From Bordetella genomosp. 13 (GTDB lineage Bacteria; Pseudomonadota; Gammaproteobacteria; Burkholderiales; Burkholderiaceae_B): a stretch of DNA of 64,000 bases. Shown here piece after piece: positions 26,993 to 35,457 of the stretch. The translations under genes and the position numbers were made by a program. Under the pieces are notes generated by a model. The model had not been told where the DNA came from. It made no database searches and saw nothing but the letters and a program-made list of their open reading frames with translations. The DNA lies in NCBI RefSeq assembly GCF_007679965.1, contig NZ_VEHL01000001.1, positions 496,001-560,000 of the forward strand. Direction: 5' to 3'. Each line of letters starts with the position of its first letter. Position 1 is the first letter of the stretch.

Positions 26993-27889
26993 ATGACCGC
27001 CGCCCTGCTCGACGCCGTCCGCGTCCATTCCCAATTCCACGCCAATGCCGACGGCGTGTCGCAGACCCCGATCCCCGGGCTGACGACCGTGCGCGCCACC
27101 GCGCGCAGCGGCCTGGTGTACGCGATCTCGCGTCCCATGGTGTGCCTGGTCCTGCAGGGCAGCAAGCACGTCACCATGGGCACGCAGGGCTATGCGTTCT
27201 CGGCGGGGGATTCGCTGCTGATCACGGCCGACGTGCCCACTGTCAGCCAGATCACCCGGGCCAGCGCGGCGGCGCCGTATTTCTCGCTCGTGCTGGAGCT
27301 GGACCTGGCCTTGATCGCGGAACTTGCCGCGCAGATGCAGGCCAGCCGTGGCGCCGGGCACGTGCCCGTGGGCGTGGAGCCCACCGATGCCGAGGTGGCC
27401 GACGCCGCGCTGCGGCTGATGCGCCTGATCGACCGGCCGGCGTCGGTGCCGATGCTGCACGCGCAACTGGTGCGCGAACTTCATTACTGGCTGCTGATGG
27501 GGCGGCATGGCCCTGCCATCCGCCGCCTGGGTTGGCCGGGCAGCCATGCGCAACGGGTGGGCCGTGCGGTGGCCTTGCTGCGCGAGCAGTATGCGCAGCC
27601 GCTGCCGGTGCAGCGGCTGGCCGCCGTGGCCGGCATGAGCGCCTCGTCGTTCCACCAGCATTTCCGCGCAACGACCTCGCTGTCGCCGCTGCAGTTCCAG
27701 AAGCAGCTGCGCCTGATCGAGGCGCGCCGGCTGATGCTGGCCGAGGGCGTGACGGCCAGCAGCGCCGCGTTCGCGGTGGGCTATGAAAGCGTGCAGCAGT
27801 TCACCCGCGAATACGGCCGCCTGTTCGGCCAGCCGCCGGTGCGCGACACCCGCGCCACGCGCGGCAGGACGCGCGCGATGGCGGCGTGA
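26993..27889 (+). CDS. AraC-family regulator with AraC_N sensor domain
   Basis: A 298-residue protein. The N-terminal domain (TPIPGLTTVRATARSGLVYAISRPMVCLVLQGSKHV) is of the AraC_N type. The C-terminal pair of helix-turn-helix motifs reads VQRLAAVAGMSASSFHQHFRATTSLSPLQFQKQLRLIEAR and ASSAAFAVGYESVQQFTREYGRLFGQPP. Regulators of this class are commonly adjacent to the oxidoreductase gene they control, here the SDR at 26085. Confidence 0.87.
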   Translation: MTAALLDAVRVHSQFHANADGVSQTPIPGLTTVRATARSGLVYAISRPMVCLVLQGSKHVTMGTQGYAFSAGDSLLITADVPTVSQITRASAAAPYFSLVLELDLALIAELAAQMQASRGAGHVPVGVEPTDAEVADAALRLMRLIDRPASVPMLHAQLVRELHYWLLMGRHGPAIRRLGWPGSHAQRVGRAVALLREQYAQPLPVQRLAAVAGMSASSFHQHFRATTSLSPLQFQKQLRLIEARRLMLAEGVTASSAAFAVGYESVQQFTREYGRLFGQPPVRDTRATRGRTRAMAA

Positions 27890-27913
27890 AACGGCCTCGT
27901 TCGTCGGCGTGCG

Positions 27914-27938
27914 CGGCGGCCTAGCGCGCCGGCCGCCG
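27914..27938. terminator. Hairpin between convergent genes
   Basis: CGGCGGCC (27914-27921) pairs with GGCCGCCG (27931-27938). It follows the AraC gene and overlaps the stop of the convergent beta-propeller gene. No T-run follows. Confidence 0.35.
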
Positions 27939-28550
27939 TACGGCGCGCAGCTTGCCGCTGGTGCTTCCGCCGCAATAGAAGCAGTCGCCGCCCGCCTCCA
28001 GCCCAGACACCTCGGTGCCGGCCGGCATCTGCAGCACCTGCAGCACCTCGCCGCTGCGGGGATCGATGCGGCGCAATTCGCTGGCGTCGTCTTCCCAGGT
28101 GCCGTGCCACAGGTCGCCGTCGGCCCAGGTGATGCCAGTGACGTGGCGGTCCGAATTCAGCGTGCGCAGGATCCTGCCCGTGTCGGGATCGACTTGATGG
28201 ATGCGGCGTGCGGCGTACTGCCCCACCCACAGCGAGCCCTCGGCCCAGGCCATGCCCGAGTTGCCGCCTTCCGGCGCGGGCAGGTCGTCCAGCACCTCGC
28301 CGGTCCGCGGATCGAGCTTCTTGATGCGGTCGCCGACGAACTGGAACAGGTGCTTGCCGTCGAACGCCGTGCCCGCCTGCGCGGCGACGTCCAGCGTGCG
28401 CACCACCTGCCCGCTCTGCGGGTCCAGCGCGCACAGACTATGGCCGGTGGCGAACCACACCCGGCTGCCGTCATAGGAGACCCCATGTATGTCTGCCACA
28501 TCCGGGAAGGGGCCGTACTCGCGGATGATTTCGGCTTTGGTCGTGTCCAT
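27921..28550 (-). CDS. Beta-propeller protein (NHL/PQQ-like repeats)
   Basis: A 209-residue protein made of about five repeated blades with the pattern LDPxSGxVxRTL: ALDPQSGQVVRTLDV, KLDPRTGEVLDDLPA, QVDPDTGRILRTLNS, RIDPRSGEVLQVLQM. Each is preceded by a strand such as DGSRVWFATG or EGSLWVGQYA. There is no signal peptide. It is shorter than a closed six-bladed propeller, so it may form a small or dimeric propeller. It lies nine bases downstream of the HTH/TPR regulator gene and is probably co-transcribed. Confidence 0.65.
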   Translation of the reverse strand: MDTTKAEIIREYGPFPDVADIHGVSYDGSRVWFATGHSLCALDPQSGQVVRTLDVAAQAGTAFDGKHLFQFVGDRIKKLDPRTGEVLDDLPAPEGGNSGMAWAEGSLWVGQYAARRIHQVDPDTGRILRTLNSDRHVTGITWADGDLWHGTWEDDASELRRIDPRSGEVLQVLQMPAGTEVSGLEAGGDCFYCGGSTSGKLRAVRRPAR

Positions 28551-28559
28551 GGGGCCATG

Positions 28560-29780
28560 CTAGTGCGCGGACAACGGTAGCGGGAGTAACAACGGCGTCG
28601 CGATTTCCATCGCCGCGGGCAGGCTCCAGCGGCGCGCGCGGCCACGTCCGAATGCCTGCGCCCGGCCTTGTGCCGCCAGCGCTTCCAGCGTGCGCTGCAC
28701 GGTGCGCTGGCTGGCGCCCAGCGCCAGCGCCAGGGCGGAACTGGACCAGGGCAGCCCGTCGGCCAGGCAGGCCAGCACGGCGGCATGCGGCTGGTCCGTC
28801 GGACGCGCCAGCACGGCGACGTCGCATGCCGCGCGCGGCACCAGGGTGAACCCGCCTGGCACCGCCTGTATGCCGGCCAGGTCATGCATCGCGGTGCGCA
28901 GCCGGCCGATCTCCACTCGCAGGCGGGCGCGATGCGTGTCATCGGCGTAGCGAGTGCGGAAGGCCTGCGCGATCAGCGCCTGTCGCGGCGCGGGACGCGG
29001 CCAGGCCTCGGCCAGTGTGCGCGCCAGGGCGAACAGCACCGGACGCCGCGCCAGCGAGACGGCCTGGCCCGGGGCGCAGACGAGGTGGCGGCACGCGTCC
29101 ACCACCAAGGCCGGCGATTGCAGCAGCGTTTCCACCTCGTCCAGCGGCAGGGGCCGCGCGTCGCCGCGCGACAGCAGGGTGGCCGCGGGCGCGGCCAGCA
29201 GGGCGCGCGCGTGGTCGACCTCGGCCTGCAGGGCGGCGATGCCGCTGTCACGCGCGGCGTCGGCGGCGCGGTCCAGGGCCGCGCGGGCATCGCGTGCGCG
29301 CAGTTGCCGCAGCGCCAGCCCCGCCGAGGCCAGGTGATGCGCGGCCTGGATGGCGGGCGGCAGGGGCAAAGGATCGAAGCCGGCCAGGGCGTCCTGCGCC
29401 GTCTGCAGGTCGCCCGTCAGCAGCAGGTGGCGGATCTCGAGGTGGCGCGCGTAAGCGGCGTTCAGGCGGTCTCCGTGTGCGGCCAGCGTGGCGCGGGCCG
29501 CCTTCAAGGCCTGCGCCGGCCACCCCAGGTCGCGCGAGGCCAGGGCGATCTCGGCCTCGGCCACGGCGCAGCGGGCGCGCGCCACGGGCTGCGCCGATCC
29601 GAAGGCGCGCGCGGCCGCGCGGACCAATGTGCGTGCGCGCTCCAGGTCGCCCAGCTGCGCCATCGCGATGCCGCGCAACGCCAGCGCCGGCGCGTCGTCG
29701 CGCAGGGCGACGCGGTTCAGCGCGGCGAGCGGATCAGCCGCCGACAGCGCGCGCGCCGCGGCCGAGATGTCGTGGTCCAT
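28560..29780 (-). CDS. Helix-turn-helix protein with TPR-like helical domain
   Basis: A 406-residue protein. Roughly residues 1-200 are alanine-rich helical repeats (LRGIAMAQLGDLERARTLVRAAARAFGSAQPVARARCAVAEAEIAL and similar), like TPRs. The C-terminal part has a winged-helix-like segment ALALALGASQRTVQRTLEALAAQGRAQAFGRGRARRWSL. The middle contains an OmpR-like segment FRTRYADDTHRARLRVEIGRLR. It resembles single-component regulators that sense through the helical part. It is divergent from the DUF899 gene (120 bases), the plausible target, and precedes the beta-propeller gene. Confidence 0.6.
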   Translation of the reverse strand: MDHDISAAARALSAADPLAALNRVALRDDAPALALRGIAMAQLGDLERARTLVRAAARAFGSAQPVARARCAVAEAEIALASRDLGWPAQALKAARATLAAHGDRLNAAYARHLEIRHLLLTGDLQTAQDALAGFDPLPLPPAIQAAHHLASAGLALRQLRARDARAALDRAADAARDSGIAALQAEVDHARALLAAPAATLLSRGDARPLPLDEVETLLQSPALVVDACRHLVCAPGQAVSLARRPVLFALARTLAEAWPRPAPRQALIAQAFRTRYADDTHRARLRVEIGRLRTAMHDLAGIQAVPGGFTLVPRAACDVAVLARPTDQPHAAVLACLADGLPWSSSALALALGASQRTVQRTLEALAAQGRAQAFGRGRARRWSLPAAMEIATPLLLPLPLSAH

Positions 29781-29899
29781 CGGAATCCCGCCACATTTGT
29801 CACTCCCCGCCGTCTGGCGACCCGGCCTAATCTAGCACGCAGGCAGCCGCGGCACGCGGGCCGTCCACACGCCCGAGGGCATTCAACGGAGGACGCATC

Positions 29900-30667
29900 A
29901 TGACGACGCACCCGACCGGCACGCGCGAGCAATGGCTGGCCGCCCGCCTGGAATTGCTGCAGGCCGAGAAGGACCTGACGCGGCGCGGCGACGAGCTGGC
30001 GCGGCGCCGCCAGCAGCTGCCCTGGGTCCCGGTCGACAAGACCTACCGCTTCGACACCGAGCACGGCGAGGCGACGCTGGCGGACCTGTTCCAGGGCCGC
30101 ACGCAACTGCTGGTCTATCACTTCATGTTCGGCCCCGACTACAAGGCGGGCTGTCCCTCGTGTTCGTCGATCGCCGACGGCTTCAACGGGATCGCCGTGC
30201 ATCTGGCGCACCACGACGTGACGCTGATGGCGGTGTCGCGCGCGCCGCTGGCGAAGCTGCTGGCATACCGGCAGCGCATGGGCTGGTCGTTTCCGTGGGC
30301 TTCGTCGCATGGCGGCGACTTCAACTTCGACTTCAACGTGTCCTTCACCGAGGCGCAACAGCGTACGGGCGACGTCGACTACAACTTCGGGCGGCATGAG
30401 CTGCCGATGGATCCCGCCGAGGTGGCGCAAAAGGAAAACGAATTCGCGGCCGCGTGCGGCACGGATCTCGCCGCGTTTTTCCGCGACCGGCCCGGCATGA
30501 GCGCCTTCGTGCGCGAGCACGGCGTCGTCTATCACACGTACTCGACCTACGCGCGAGGCGTGGATGCGCTGTGGGGCATGTACCCATGGCTGGACCGCGC
30601 GCCGCGGGGACGCGACGAGGGCGAGACCGGCACCTGGTGGCGTCGCCATGACGAGTACGGCGGCTGA
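29900..30667 (+). CDS. DUF899 thioredoxin-like protein
   Basis: A 255-residue member of the DUF899 family, with a thioredoxin-like fold. Signatures: REQWLAARLELLQAEKDLTRRGDELARRRQQLPWV, YRFDTEHGEATLADLFQGR, YHFMFGPDYKAGCPSCSSIADGFNG with a CPSC motif at the redox position, and VVYHTYSTYARGVDALWGMYPWLD. The CXXC suggests disulphide or peroxide chemistry, though no function has been proved for the family as far as I know. Confidence 0.85.
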   Translation: MTTHPTGTREQWLAARLELLQAEKDLTRRGDELARRRQQLPWVPVDKTYRFDTEHGEATLADLFQGRTQLLVYHFMFGPDYKAGCPSCSSIADGFNGIAVHLAHHDVTLMAVSRAPLAKLLAYRQRMGWSFPWASSHGGDFNFDFNVSFTEAQQRTGDVDYNFGRHELPMDPAEVAQKENEFAAACGTDLAAFFRDRPGMSAFVREHGVVYHTYSTYARGVDALWGMYPWLDRAPRGRDEGETGTWWRRHDEYGG

Positions 30668-30682
30668 CGCGGCGAGCCTGGC

Positions 30683-31630
30683 TCAGGCCGCCTCGCGCGA
30701 TTCGCGCCGCACCGCCTGGGGCGGCACGCCGAAGCCCCGCAGGAAGACCTCGCGCATGTGGCGCCGGTCGCGGAACCCCGTCTCGCGAGCGATCACGTCC
30801 AGCGAATGGCGGCTTTGCTCGATCATCAGGCGAGCCGATTCCAGCCGCAGTCCTTCGACGGCCTTGGCGGGTGACTGCCCCGTTTCGGCGGTGAACACGC
30901 GGCTGAACTGGCGCGGGCTGAGATGCGCCACGGCCGCCAGTTCTTCCACGCCCAGCGGCCGCGCCAGGTTCTGCCGCGCGTAGGCCAGCGCGTCCTGGAC
31001 GCGGTCGGACTTGGGCGCCAGCTTGAGCATCTCGGAATGCTGCGACTGTCCGCCCGAGCGGCGGTGGTGCATGACCAGGCCATGCGCGACGGAACGGGCC
31101 ACGTCCGCGCCCAGGTCCTGCTCGACCATGCCCAGCGCCAGGTCCAGGCCTGCCGTCATGCCGGCGGAGGTCCAGTACGGGCCATCCACGATGAAGATAC
31201 GGTCGGCCTCGACCTGGATGGCGGGATGGCGGCGCTGCAGCGTATCGGCATGGGCCCAGTGCGTGGTGGCGCGGCGGCCATCCAGCAGTCCTGCTTCGGC
31301 CAACACGAAGCCGCCGGTGCACAGGCCGGCGGTGCGCCGCGCGCGGGCGCTGACCTTGCGCAGCAATGCCAGCTCCTGCGCGCCGGGCAGGTGGCCCAGC
31401 GGATCGATGGCGCCCGCCACCATCCATGTATCGGCGCTGCTGCGCGCGGTGAGCGGCCGGGTGGCCAGCGATACGCCCAGCGTGGTGCGTGCCTGGCCAC
31501 CCGGCGCCGAGTAGTTCTCGATGGCGTAGAACGGTTCGGCGACGACCAGGTTGGCGAATTCGAACGCGGCCTGGCTGGCCAGCGCCATGATCTGGAAGCC
31601 GTCGGAAAGGATGTAGCCGATGCGGTGCAT
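30683..31630 (-). CDS. GlxA-family AraC-type transcriptional regulator (DJ-1/PfpI sensor)
   Basis: A 315-residue protein. An N-terminal DJ-1/PfpI-type amidotransferase-like domain (IGYILSDGFQIMALASQAAFEFAN; TAGLCTGGFVLAEAGLLDGRRATTHW) is followed by a C-terminal AraC DNA-binding domain (LAAVAHLSPRQFSRVFTAETGQSPAKAVEGLRLE and RETGFRDRRHMREVFLRGFG). It is divergent from two SDR genes, with an interrupted palindrome in the spacer. Confidence 0.9.
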   Translation of the reverse strand: MHRIGYILSDGFQIMALASQAAFEFANLVVAEPFYAIENYSAPGGQARTTLGVSLATRPLTARSSADTWMVAGAIDPLGHLPGAQELALLRKVSARARRTAGLCTGGFVLAEAGLLDGRRATTHWAHADTLQRRHPAIQVEADRIFIVDGPYWTSAGMTAGLDLALGMVEQDLGADVARSVAHGLVMHHRRSGGQSQHSEMLKLAPKSDRVQDALAYARQNLARPLGVEELAAVAHLSPRQFSRVFTAETGQSPAKAVEGLRLESARLMIEQSRHSLDVIARETGFRDRRHMREVFLRGFGVPPQAVRRESREAA

Positions 31631-31649
31631 GTCCGATTCCCGAAGGGAG

Positions 31650-31685
31650 TGTCTTAAAACATGACTATAAACGTCATTTGAGACA
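31650..31685. promoter_or_regulatory. Interrupted palindrome between GlxA-type regulator and SDR genes
   Basis: The arms are TGTCTTAAAACATGAC (31650-31665) and GTCATTTGAGACA (31673-31685). The outer TGTCT/AGACA and the inner ATGAC/GTCAT pair, with a three-base bulge and an A/T-rich centre (TATAAAC). It lies 20 bases before the regulator gene, so it fits an autoregulatory operator. Confidence 0.45.
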
Positions 31686-31753
31686 AATGCATCCCGCGTC
31701 AGAATGCCTCCATCGCATCACCGAACCTCAACCGAAACGACACGGAGCATTCC

Positions 31754-32557
31754 ATGACGAAGCAGACATCCCTGGGCACGGCGCTGATCACGGGCGCATC
31801 CTCCGGCATCGGCGCCCTCTACGCGCAGCGGCTGGCGCAGCGCGGCTACGACCTCATCCTGGTGGCGCGCAGCCGGGACCGGCTCAATGCGCTGGCCAAT
31901 GACATCACCACCCGCACGGGCCGCAGCATCGAGGTGTTCCCGGCCGACCTGGCCGACGCTGCGTCGCTGGCCACGGTGGAAGACAAGCTGCGGCACGACG
32001 CCAGCGTGACGCTGCTGCTGAACAACGCCGGCATCGGCACCCATACGCCGTTGCTGGACAGCGACGTGCGGCAGATGACGCGGATGATCGCGCTGAACGT
32101 CACCGCGCCGATGCGCCTGACCTATGCCGCCGTGCCCGGCTTCGTGGCGCGCGGACGCGGCGCGATCATCAACATCTCGTCCATTGTCAGCGTGGCGCCC
32201 GAAGTCCTGAATGGCGTGTATGGCGGCAGCAAGGCCTTCGTCACCGCGTTCAGCCAATCCTTGCGCCACGAACTGGCGGACAAGGGCGTGCAGGTGCAGG
32301 CGGTGTTGCCCGGCGCCACGGCCACCGAGTTCTGGGCCACGGGCGGGCTGCCCGTCGAAAACCTCGATGCACGCATCGTGATGCGTGCCGAGGACCTGGT
32401 CGACGCGGCGCTGGTGGGCTTCGATCGCGGCGAGGCCATCACCATTCCGTCGCTGCACGACGGCGCCCGGTGGGACGCGTATGAGGCCGCCCGGCAGGCG
32501 CTGTCCACCCAGCTTTCCAGCAACACCGTCGCGCCGCGCTATCTCGCCGCGCAATGA
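31754..32557 (+). CDS. SDR-family oxidoreductase
   Basis: A 267-residue short-chain dehydrogenase. NADP site TGASSGIGALYA, then VARSRDRLNAL, LNNAGIGTHTPL, catalytic Ser in IINISSIVS, Tyr-X3-Lys in YGGSKAFVTAFSQSLRHEL, and VLPGATATEFW. This is the YqjQ/DltE-like group with short tail. It is the first gene of a pair with the SDR at 32584; the gap is 26 bases. Confidence 0.9.
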   Translation: MTKQTSLGTALITGASSGIGALYAQRLAQRGYDLILVARSRDRLNALANDITTRTGRSIEVFPADLADAASLATVEDKLRHDASVTLLLNNAGIGTHTPLLDSDVRQMTRMIALNVTAPMRLTYAAVPGFVARGRGAIINISSIVSVAPEVLNGVYGGSKAFVTAFSQSLRHELADKGVQVQAVLPGATATEFWATGGLPVENLDARIVMRAEDLVDAALVGFDRGEAITIPSLHDGARWDAYEAARQALSTQLSSNTVAPRYLAAQ

Positions 32558-32583
32558 ATGCCTATCCAACAGGAGCAGCGACC

Positions 32584-33345
32584 ATGAAACTCACCGGCAA
32601 CACCATCCTCATCACCGGCGGCGCATCGGGCATCGGCCGCGGCCTGGCCGAAGCCTTCCACAAGCTGGGCAACCAGGTCATCATCGCGGGCCGCCGCAAG
32701 GCCCTGCTGGAGCAGGTCGTGCAAGCCAATCCGGGCATGGACAGCGTCGAGCTGGACATCACCGATCCCGAGCAGATCCAGCGCGTGGCGCACGACGTGA
32801 TGGCCCGGTATCCCGCCCTGAACGTGGTGGTGAACAATGCCGGCATCATGCCGTTCGACGACGCGGGCGGCGTGCTGGACGATGCCGAAGCCATGCGGCT
32901 GGTCGACACCAACCTGCTGGGGCCGGTGCGCCTGTCCGCGGCGTTCGCCGAGCACCTGAAGCAGCGGCCCGAGGCCTGGATCATCAACAACAGCTCGGTG
33001 CTGGCCTTCGTGCCGCTGGCCACGACCGCGCTGTATTCGGCGACCAAGGCGGCCATCCATTCGTACACGCTGTCGCAGCGCTTCATGCTGCGCGACACCA
33101 GCGTGCGCGTGCTGGAGATCGCGCCGCCGTGGGTGGACACCGACCTGATCCACAAGAGCGGCGATCCGCGCGCCATGCCGCTGGAGGCCTTCATCGCCGA
33201 GACCATGGACAAGCTGGCCGACGCCCAGACCGAAGTGCTGGTGGATGCGGTGCAGATCATGCGGGCTAACCCCGGCCCGGGCGAGCACGCGTTCGTCGAG
33301 CAATTCAACCAGATGCTGGTGGACGAGCCGATTCCGATAGGCTGA
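32584..33345 (+). CDS. SDR-family oxidoreductase, DltE-like
   Basis: A 253-residue short-chain dehydrogenase with TGGASGIGRGLAEAFHKLGNQVIIAGRR, NNAGIMPFDD, Ser in IINNSSVLAF, Tyr/Lys in YSATKAAIHSYTLSQRFML and LEIAPPWVDTDL. The sequence matches the DltE-like SDR group with a longer substrate tail (FIAETMDKLADAQTEVLVD). Start 32584 was chosen for the AGGAG site before it. The pair is probably under the GlxA-type regulator. Confidence 0.9.
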   Translation: MKLTGNTILITGGASGIGRGLAEAFHKLGNQVIIAGRRKALLEQVVQANPGMDSVELDITDPEQIQRVAHDVMARYPALNVVVNNAGIMPFDDAGGVLDDAEAMRLVDTNLLGPVRLSAAFAEHLKQRPEAWIINNSSVLAFVPLATTALYSATKAAIHSYTLSQRFMLRDTSVRVLEIAPPWVDTDLIHKSGDPRAMPLEAFIAETMDKLADAQTEVLVDAVQIMRANPGPGEHAFVEQFNQMLVDEPIPIG

Positions 33346-33385
33346 GGGCGACGACCACGACGCCGCGGATCGTAAAAGCCGGCGG

Positions 33386-33433
33386 CCAATGCAGGACGGC
33401 CCGCGGATGCATCCGCGGGCCGTCCTGCATTGG
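33386..33433. terminator. Perfect 48-base palindrome between convergent genes
   Basis: Every base from 33386 to 33433 pairs: the 24-base arm at 33386-33409 is the exact complement of 33410-33433, with no unpaired centre beyond the minimal loop. It lies in the 124-base gap between an SDR stop and the stop of the convergent secreted-protein gene. As RNA it would make a very stable GC-rich stem from either strand. No T-run flanks it, so terminator or RNA-stability function is inferred. Confidence 0.55.
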
Positions 33434-33469
33434 TACCGAAGGCGGCGCGTCGGCGCCGGCCGTCAGGCC

Positions 33470-33934
33470 TCAATACACCTTCTGGCGTACCGCCGCGCCG
33501 GGACGCGGCTCGAAGGCCGGCACCGTCCGGTTCTTCAGCGCTTCACCCTTGGCATTCCACACCAGCGTCTCGGCCGGGAATGACTCGTCGCGCGTCATCC
33601 TGTCGATCTGCGCGGCGATCGCCTTGCCGGCGCCGTCCACCTCGGGATTCCAGGTGAACACGCCGTACTGTCCGTACCACGCTGCGGGCGCTTCGGCATC
33701 CAGGCGGCGATCCGGGCACATGACCAAGCCTTGATCCAGCAGCACGCGCAGCGCGCCCACGGGCACCAGCTTCACGGTGGGCGTCGTGCGGTCCTTGCTG
33801 TGGCCCGGGCACACGTTGGCGCTGCGGGACACGGTGGTCTCGACGACCTCGCGGTCGGATTGGGCGAACGCGGAGGATGCGGCGCAGAGCGCGACAGCGG
33901 CGGCAGTCCAGGCGAGCGTGGTACGGCGGGTCAT
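33470..33934 (-). CDS. Secreted protein of unknown function
   Basis: A 154-residue protein with a Sec signal peptide (TLAWTAAAVALCAASSAFA, cleavage about residue 24 before QSDRE). Two cysteines (NVCPGH, VMCPDR) probably form a disulphide. I do not recognise a domain. It is monocistronic. Confidence 0.6.
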   Translation of the reverse strand: MTRRTTLAWTAAAVALCAASSAFAQSDREVVETTVSRSANVCPGHSKDRTTPTVKLVPVGALRVLLDQGLVMCPDRRLDAEAPAAWYGQYGVFTWNPEVDGAGKAIAAQIDRMTRDESFPAETLVWNAKGEALKNRTVPAFEPRPGAAVRQKVY

Positions 33935-34119
33935 GCGTGGGCCTCCTGTCCGACGAGGACGGTTCGTGAGGATTCGGGCCGGTCGGCGTCACGGCGGCGC
34001 CGCGCGCGCAGGCCTGGCTTCAGCGTGCGGCGATGGTATCAGCCACGAAGTTTCGCGGACTGTTACAGGTGCGACAGGACGAATACGCAAAAATCGCTGG
34101 CCATCGGGAGGGTTTGGAC

Positions 34120-34686
34120 GTGCGGTTCACTTATCGATACGAGCGGGTCGATTTCGTGCGTGCCTGCATCGCGCTGGCCCGGCCGTCGATGCCGCGGCGG
34201 CTGGCCTGGTGCGTGGCCTGGCTCGTGTGCATGGTCGGATTCATGATGTGGACGCTCGAGCCCCACCAGCGCCTGCCGGGCCTGCGGCTGCTGGCCACCG
34301 GCGGGTTTCCCTGGTCGGGTTATGCCATTCTGGTGGGCTGCCTGCTGTTGATCTGGTTTCGCGCCGAGGTGCTGGGATGGCTGTTCTGCGCACCGGCTTA
34401 TGGCCGCACCGCGCTGGCGGGCCAGGACGTGGCGGTGGAACTGGGCCAGGACGGCATATGGGCCGGCAACGACAACGTGAACACGCGCGTGGCCTGGGCC
34501 GGCGTGCAGCGGATCGTCGAGACGCCGGCGCTGCTGCTGTTCGTGATCTCCCGGCGCGAGGGCATCCTGCTGCCGCGCCGCGCCATTCCGTCCGAAGCGG
34601 CGCGCCAGGAGGCGCTTGCCCTGGCGCGCGCCAGGGTCGACGCGGCGCGGGCGCGGTACGGGTTGACGCCCCGCGATCCTTCGTGA
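34120..34686 (+). CDS. YcxB-like two-helix membrane protein
   Basis: A protein of about 188 residues with two membrane helices (LAWCVAWLVCMVGFMMW; GYAILVGCLLLIWFRAEVLGWLF) and a cytoplasmic C-terminal domain of the YcxB type (DVAVELGQDGIWAGNDNVNTRVAWAGVQRIVETPALLLFVISRREGILLPRRAIPSEAA). Function unknown. I prefer the GTG at 34120, which has a GGGAGGG ribosome site and opens on VRFTYRYERVDFVRA; the in-frame ATG at 34033 gives a 217-residue form without a clear ribosome site. Confidence 0.65.
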   Translation: MRFTYRYERVDFVRACIALARPSMPRRLAWCVAWLVCMVGFMMWTLEPHQRLPGLRLLATGGFPWSGYAILVGCLLLIWFRAEVLGWLFCAPAYGRTALAGQDVAVELGQDGIWAGNDNVNTRVAWAGVQRIVETPALLLFVISRREGILLPRRAIPSEAARQEALALARARVDAARARYGLTPRDPS

Positions 34687-34913
34687 ACCGGCCGGCGGCG
34701 ATCGCGGCGCCGTGTGAAATATTGAAACCATAAGGGCGCAATCCACTATTCCAATGGCGGAAAATTTGTGCCAGATTTGCACTTGCGCACAGAACAAGCA
34801 CAAGGCGCGAAGTCACGGATAAAAGATACAAGCTGTAGAACAGCAGCATCCGAGAGCCTCTAGCAACGCGGATGGCGAATATCCGCTCCCACGCTTCGCC
34901 GTAGGAGACGACC

Positions 34914-35441
34914 ATGAAATCTGTGCGCAAGATCGCTGTCCTCGCGCTGGCCGGCGCTTACGCGGCCGCGCTGGGCCCCGCCGCCCACGCGGCGGTGTAT
35001 ACCAACGGCACGGCCACCGCCAACATGGCGGTGACGCTCACCATCGCGGCCAACTGCACCATCGCCGCCGCGCCGCTGAATTTCGGCTCCACCGGCGTGC
35101 TGGCCACGCCGGTCAACCAGACCAGCACGCTCACCGTCACCTGCACCAACACCACGCCGTACAACATCGGCCTGGACGCGGGCACGGTCACCGGGTCCAC
35201 CATCGCCGCCCGGCTGTTGGCCGGCACGGGCACCGGCAACACCGCCACCACGGTCGGCTTCCAGCTGTACCAGAACGCAGGCCGTACGGTGATCTGGGGC
35301 AATACGCAGGACACCAATACCGTGCCCGGCACCGGAACCGGCACGGCGCAGACCATCACCGTGTACGGCCAGGTGGCCGCGCAGTCCACGCCGCGTCCGG
35401 ACACCTACCAGACCAGCGTCACCGCGACCGTCTACTTCTGA
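34914..35441 (+). CDS. Csu-type fimbrial major subunit (spore coat U domain)
   Basis: A 175-residue exported pilin with signal peptide (KIAVLALAGAYAAALGPAAHA). The mature part is a single spore-coat-U (SCPU) domain: ANMAVTLTIAANCTIAAAPLNFGS, TLTVTCTNTTPYNIGLDAG, and the C-terminal strand TYQTSVTATVYF that is typical of subunits assembled by donor-strand exchange. It is the likely shaft subunit of the pilus made by the three genes that follow. The upstream 200 bases are clearly A/T-richer than the surroundings and include an inverted repeat GCGGAT/ATCCGC at 34868-34886. Confidence 0.88.
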   Translation: MKSVRKIAVLALAGAYAAALGPAAHAAVYTNGTATANMAVTLTIAANCTIAAAPLNFGSTGVLATPVNQTSTLTVTCTNTTPYNIGLDAGTVTGSTIAARLLAGTGTGNTATTVGFQLYQNAGRTVIWGNTQDTNTVPGTGTGTAQTITVYGQVAAQSTPRPDTYQTSVTATVYF

Positions 35442-35457
35442 CCCGCGTCTGCACAGG

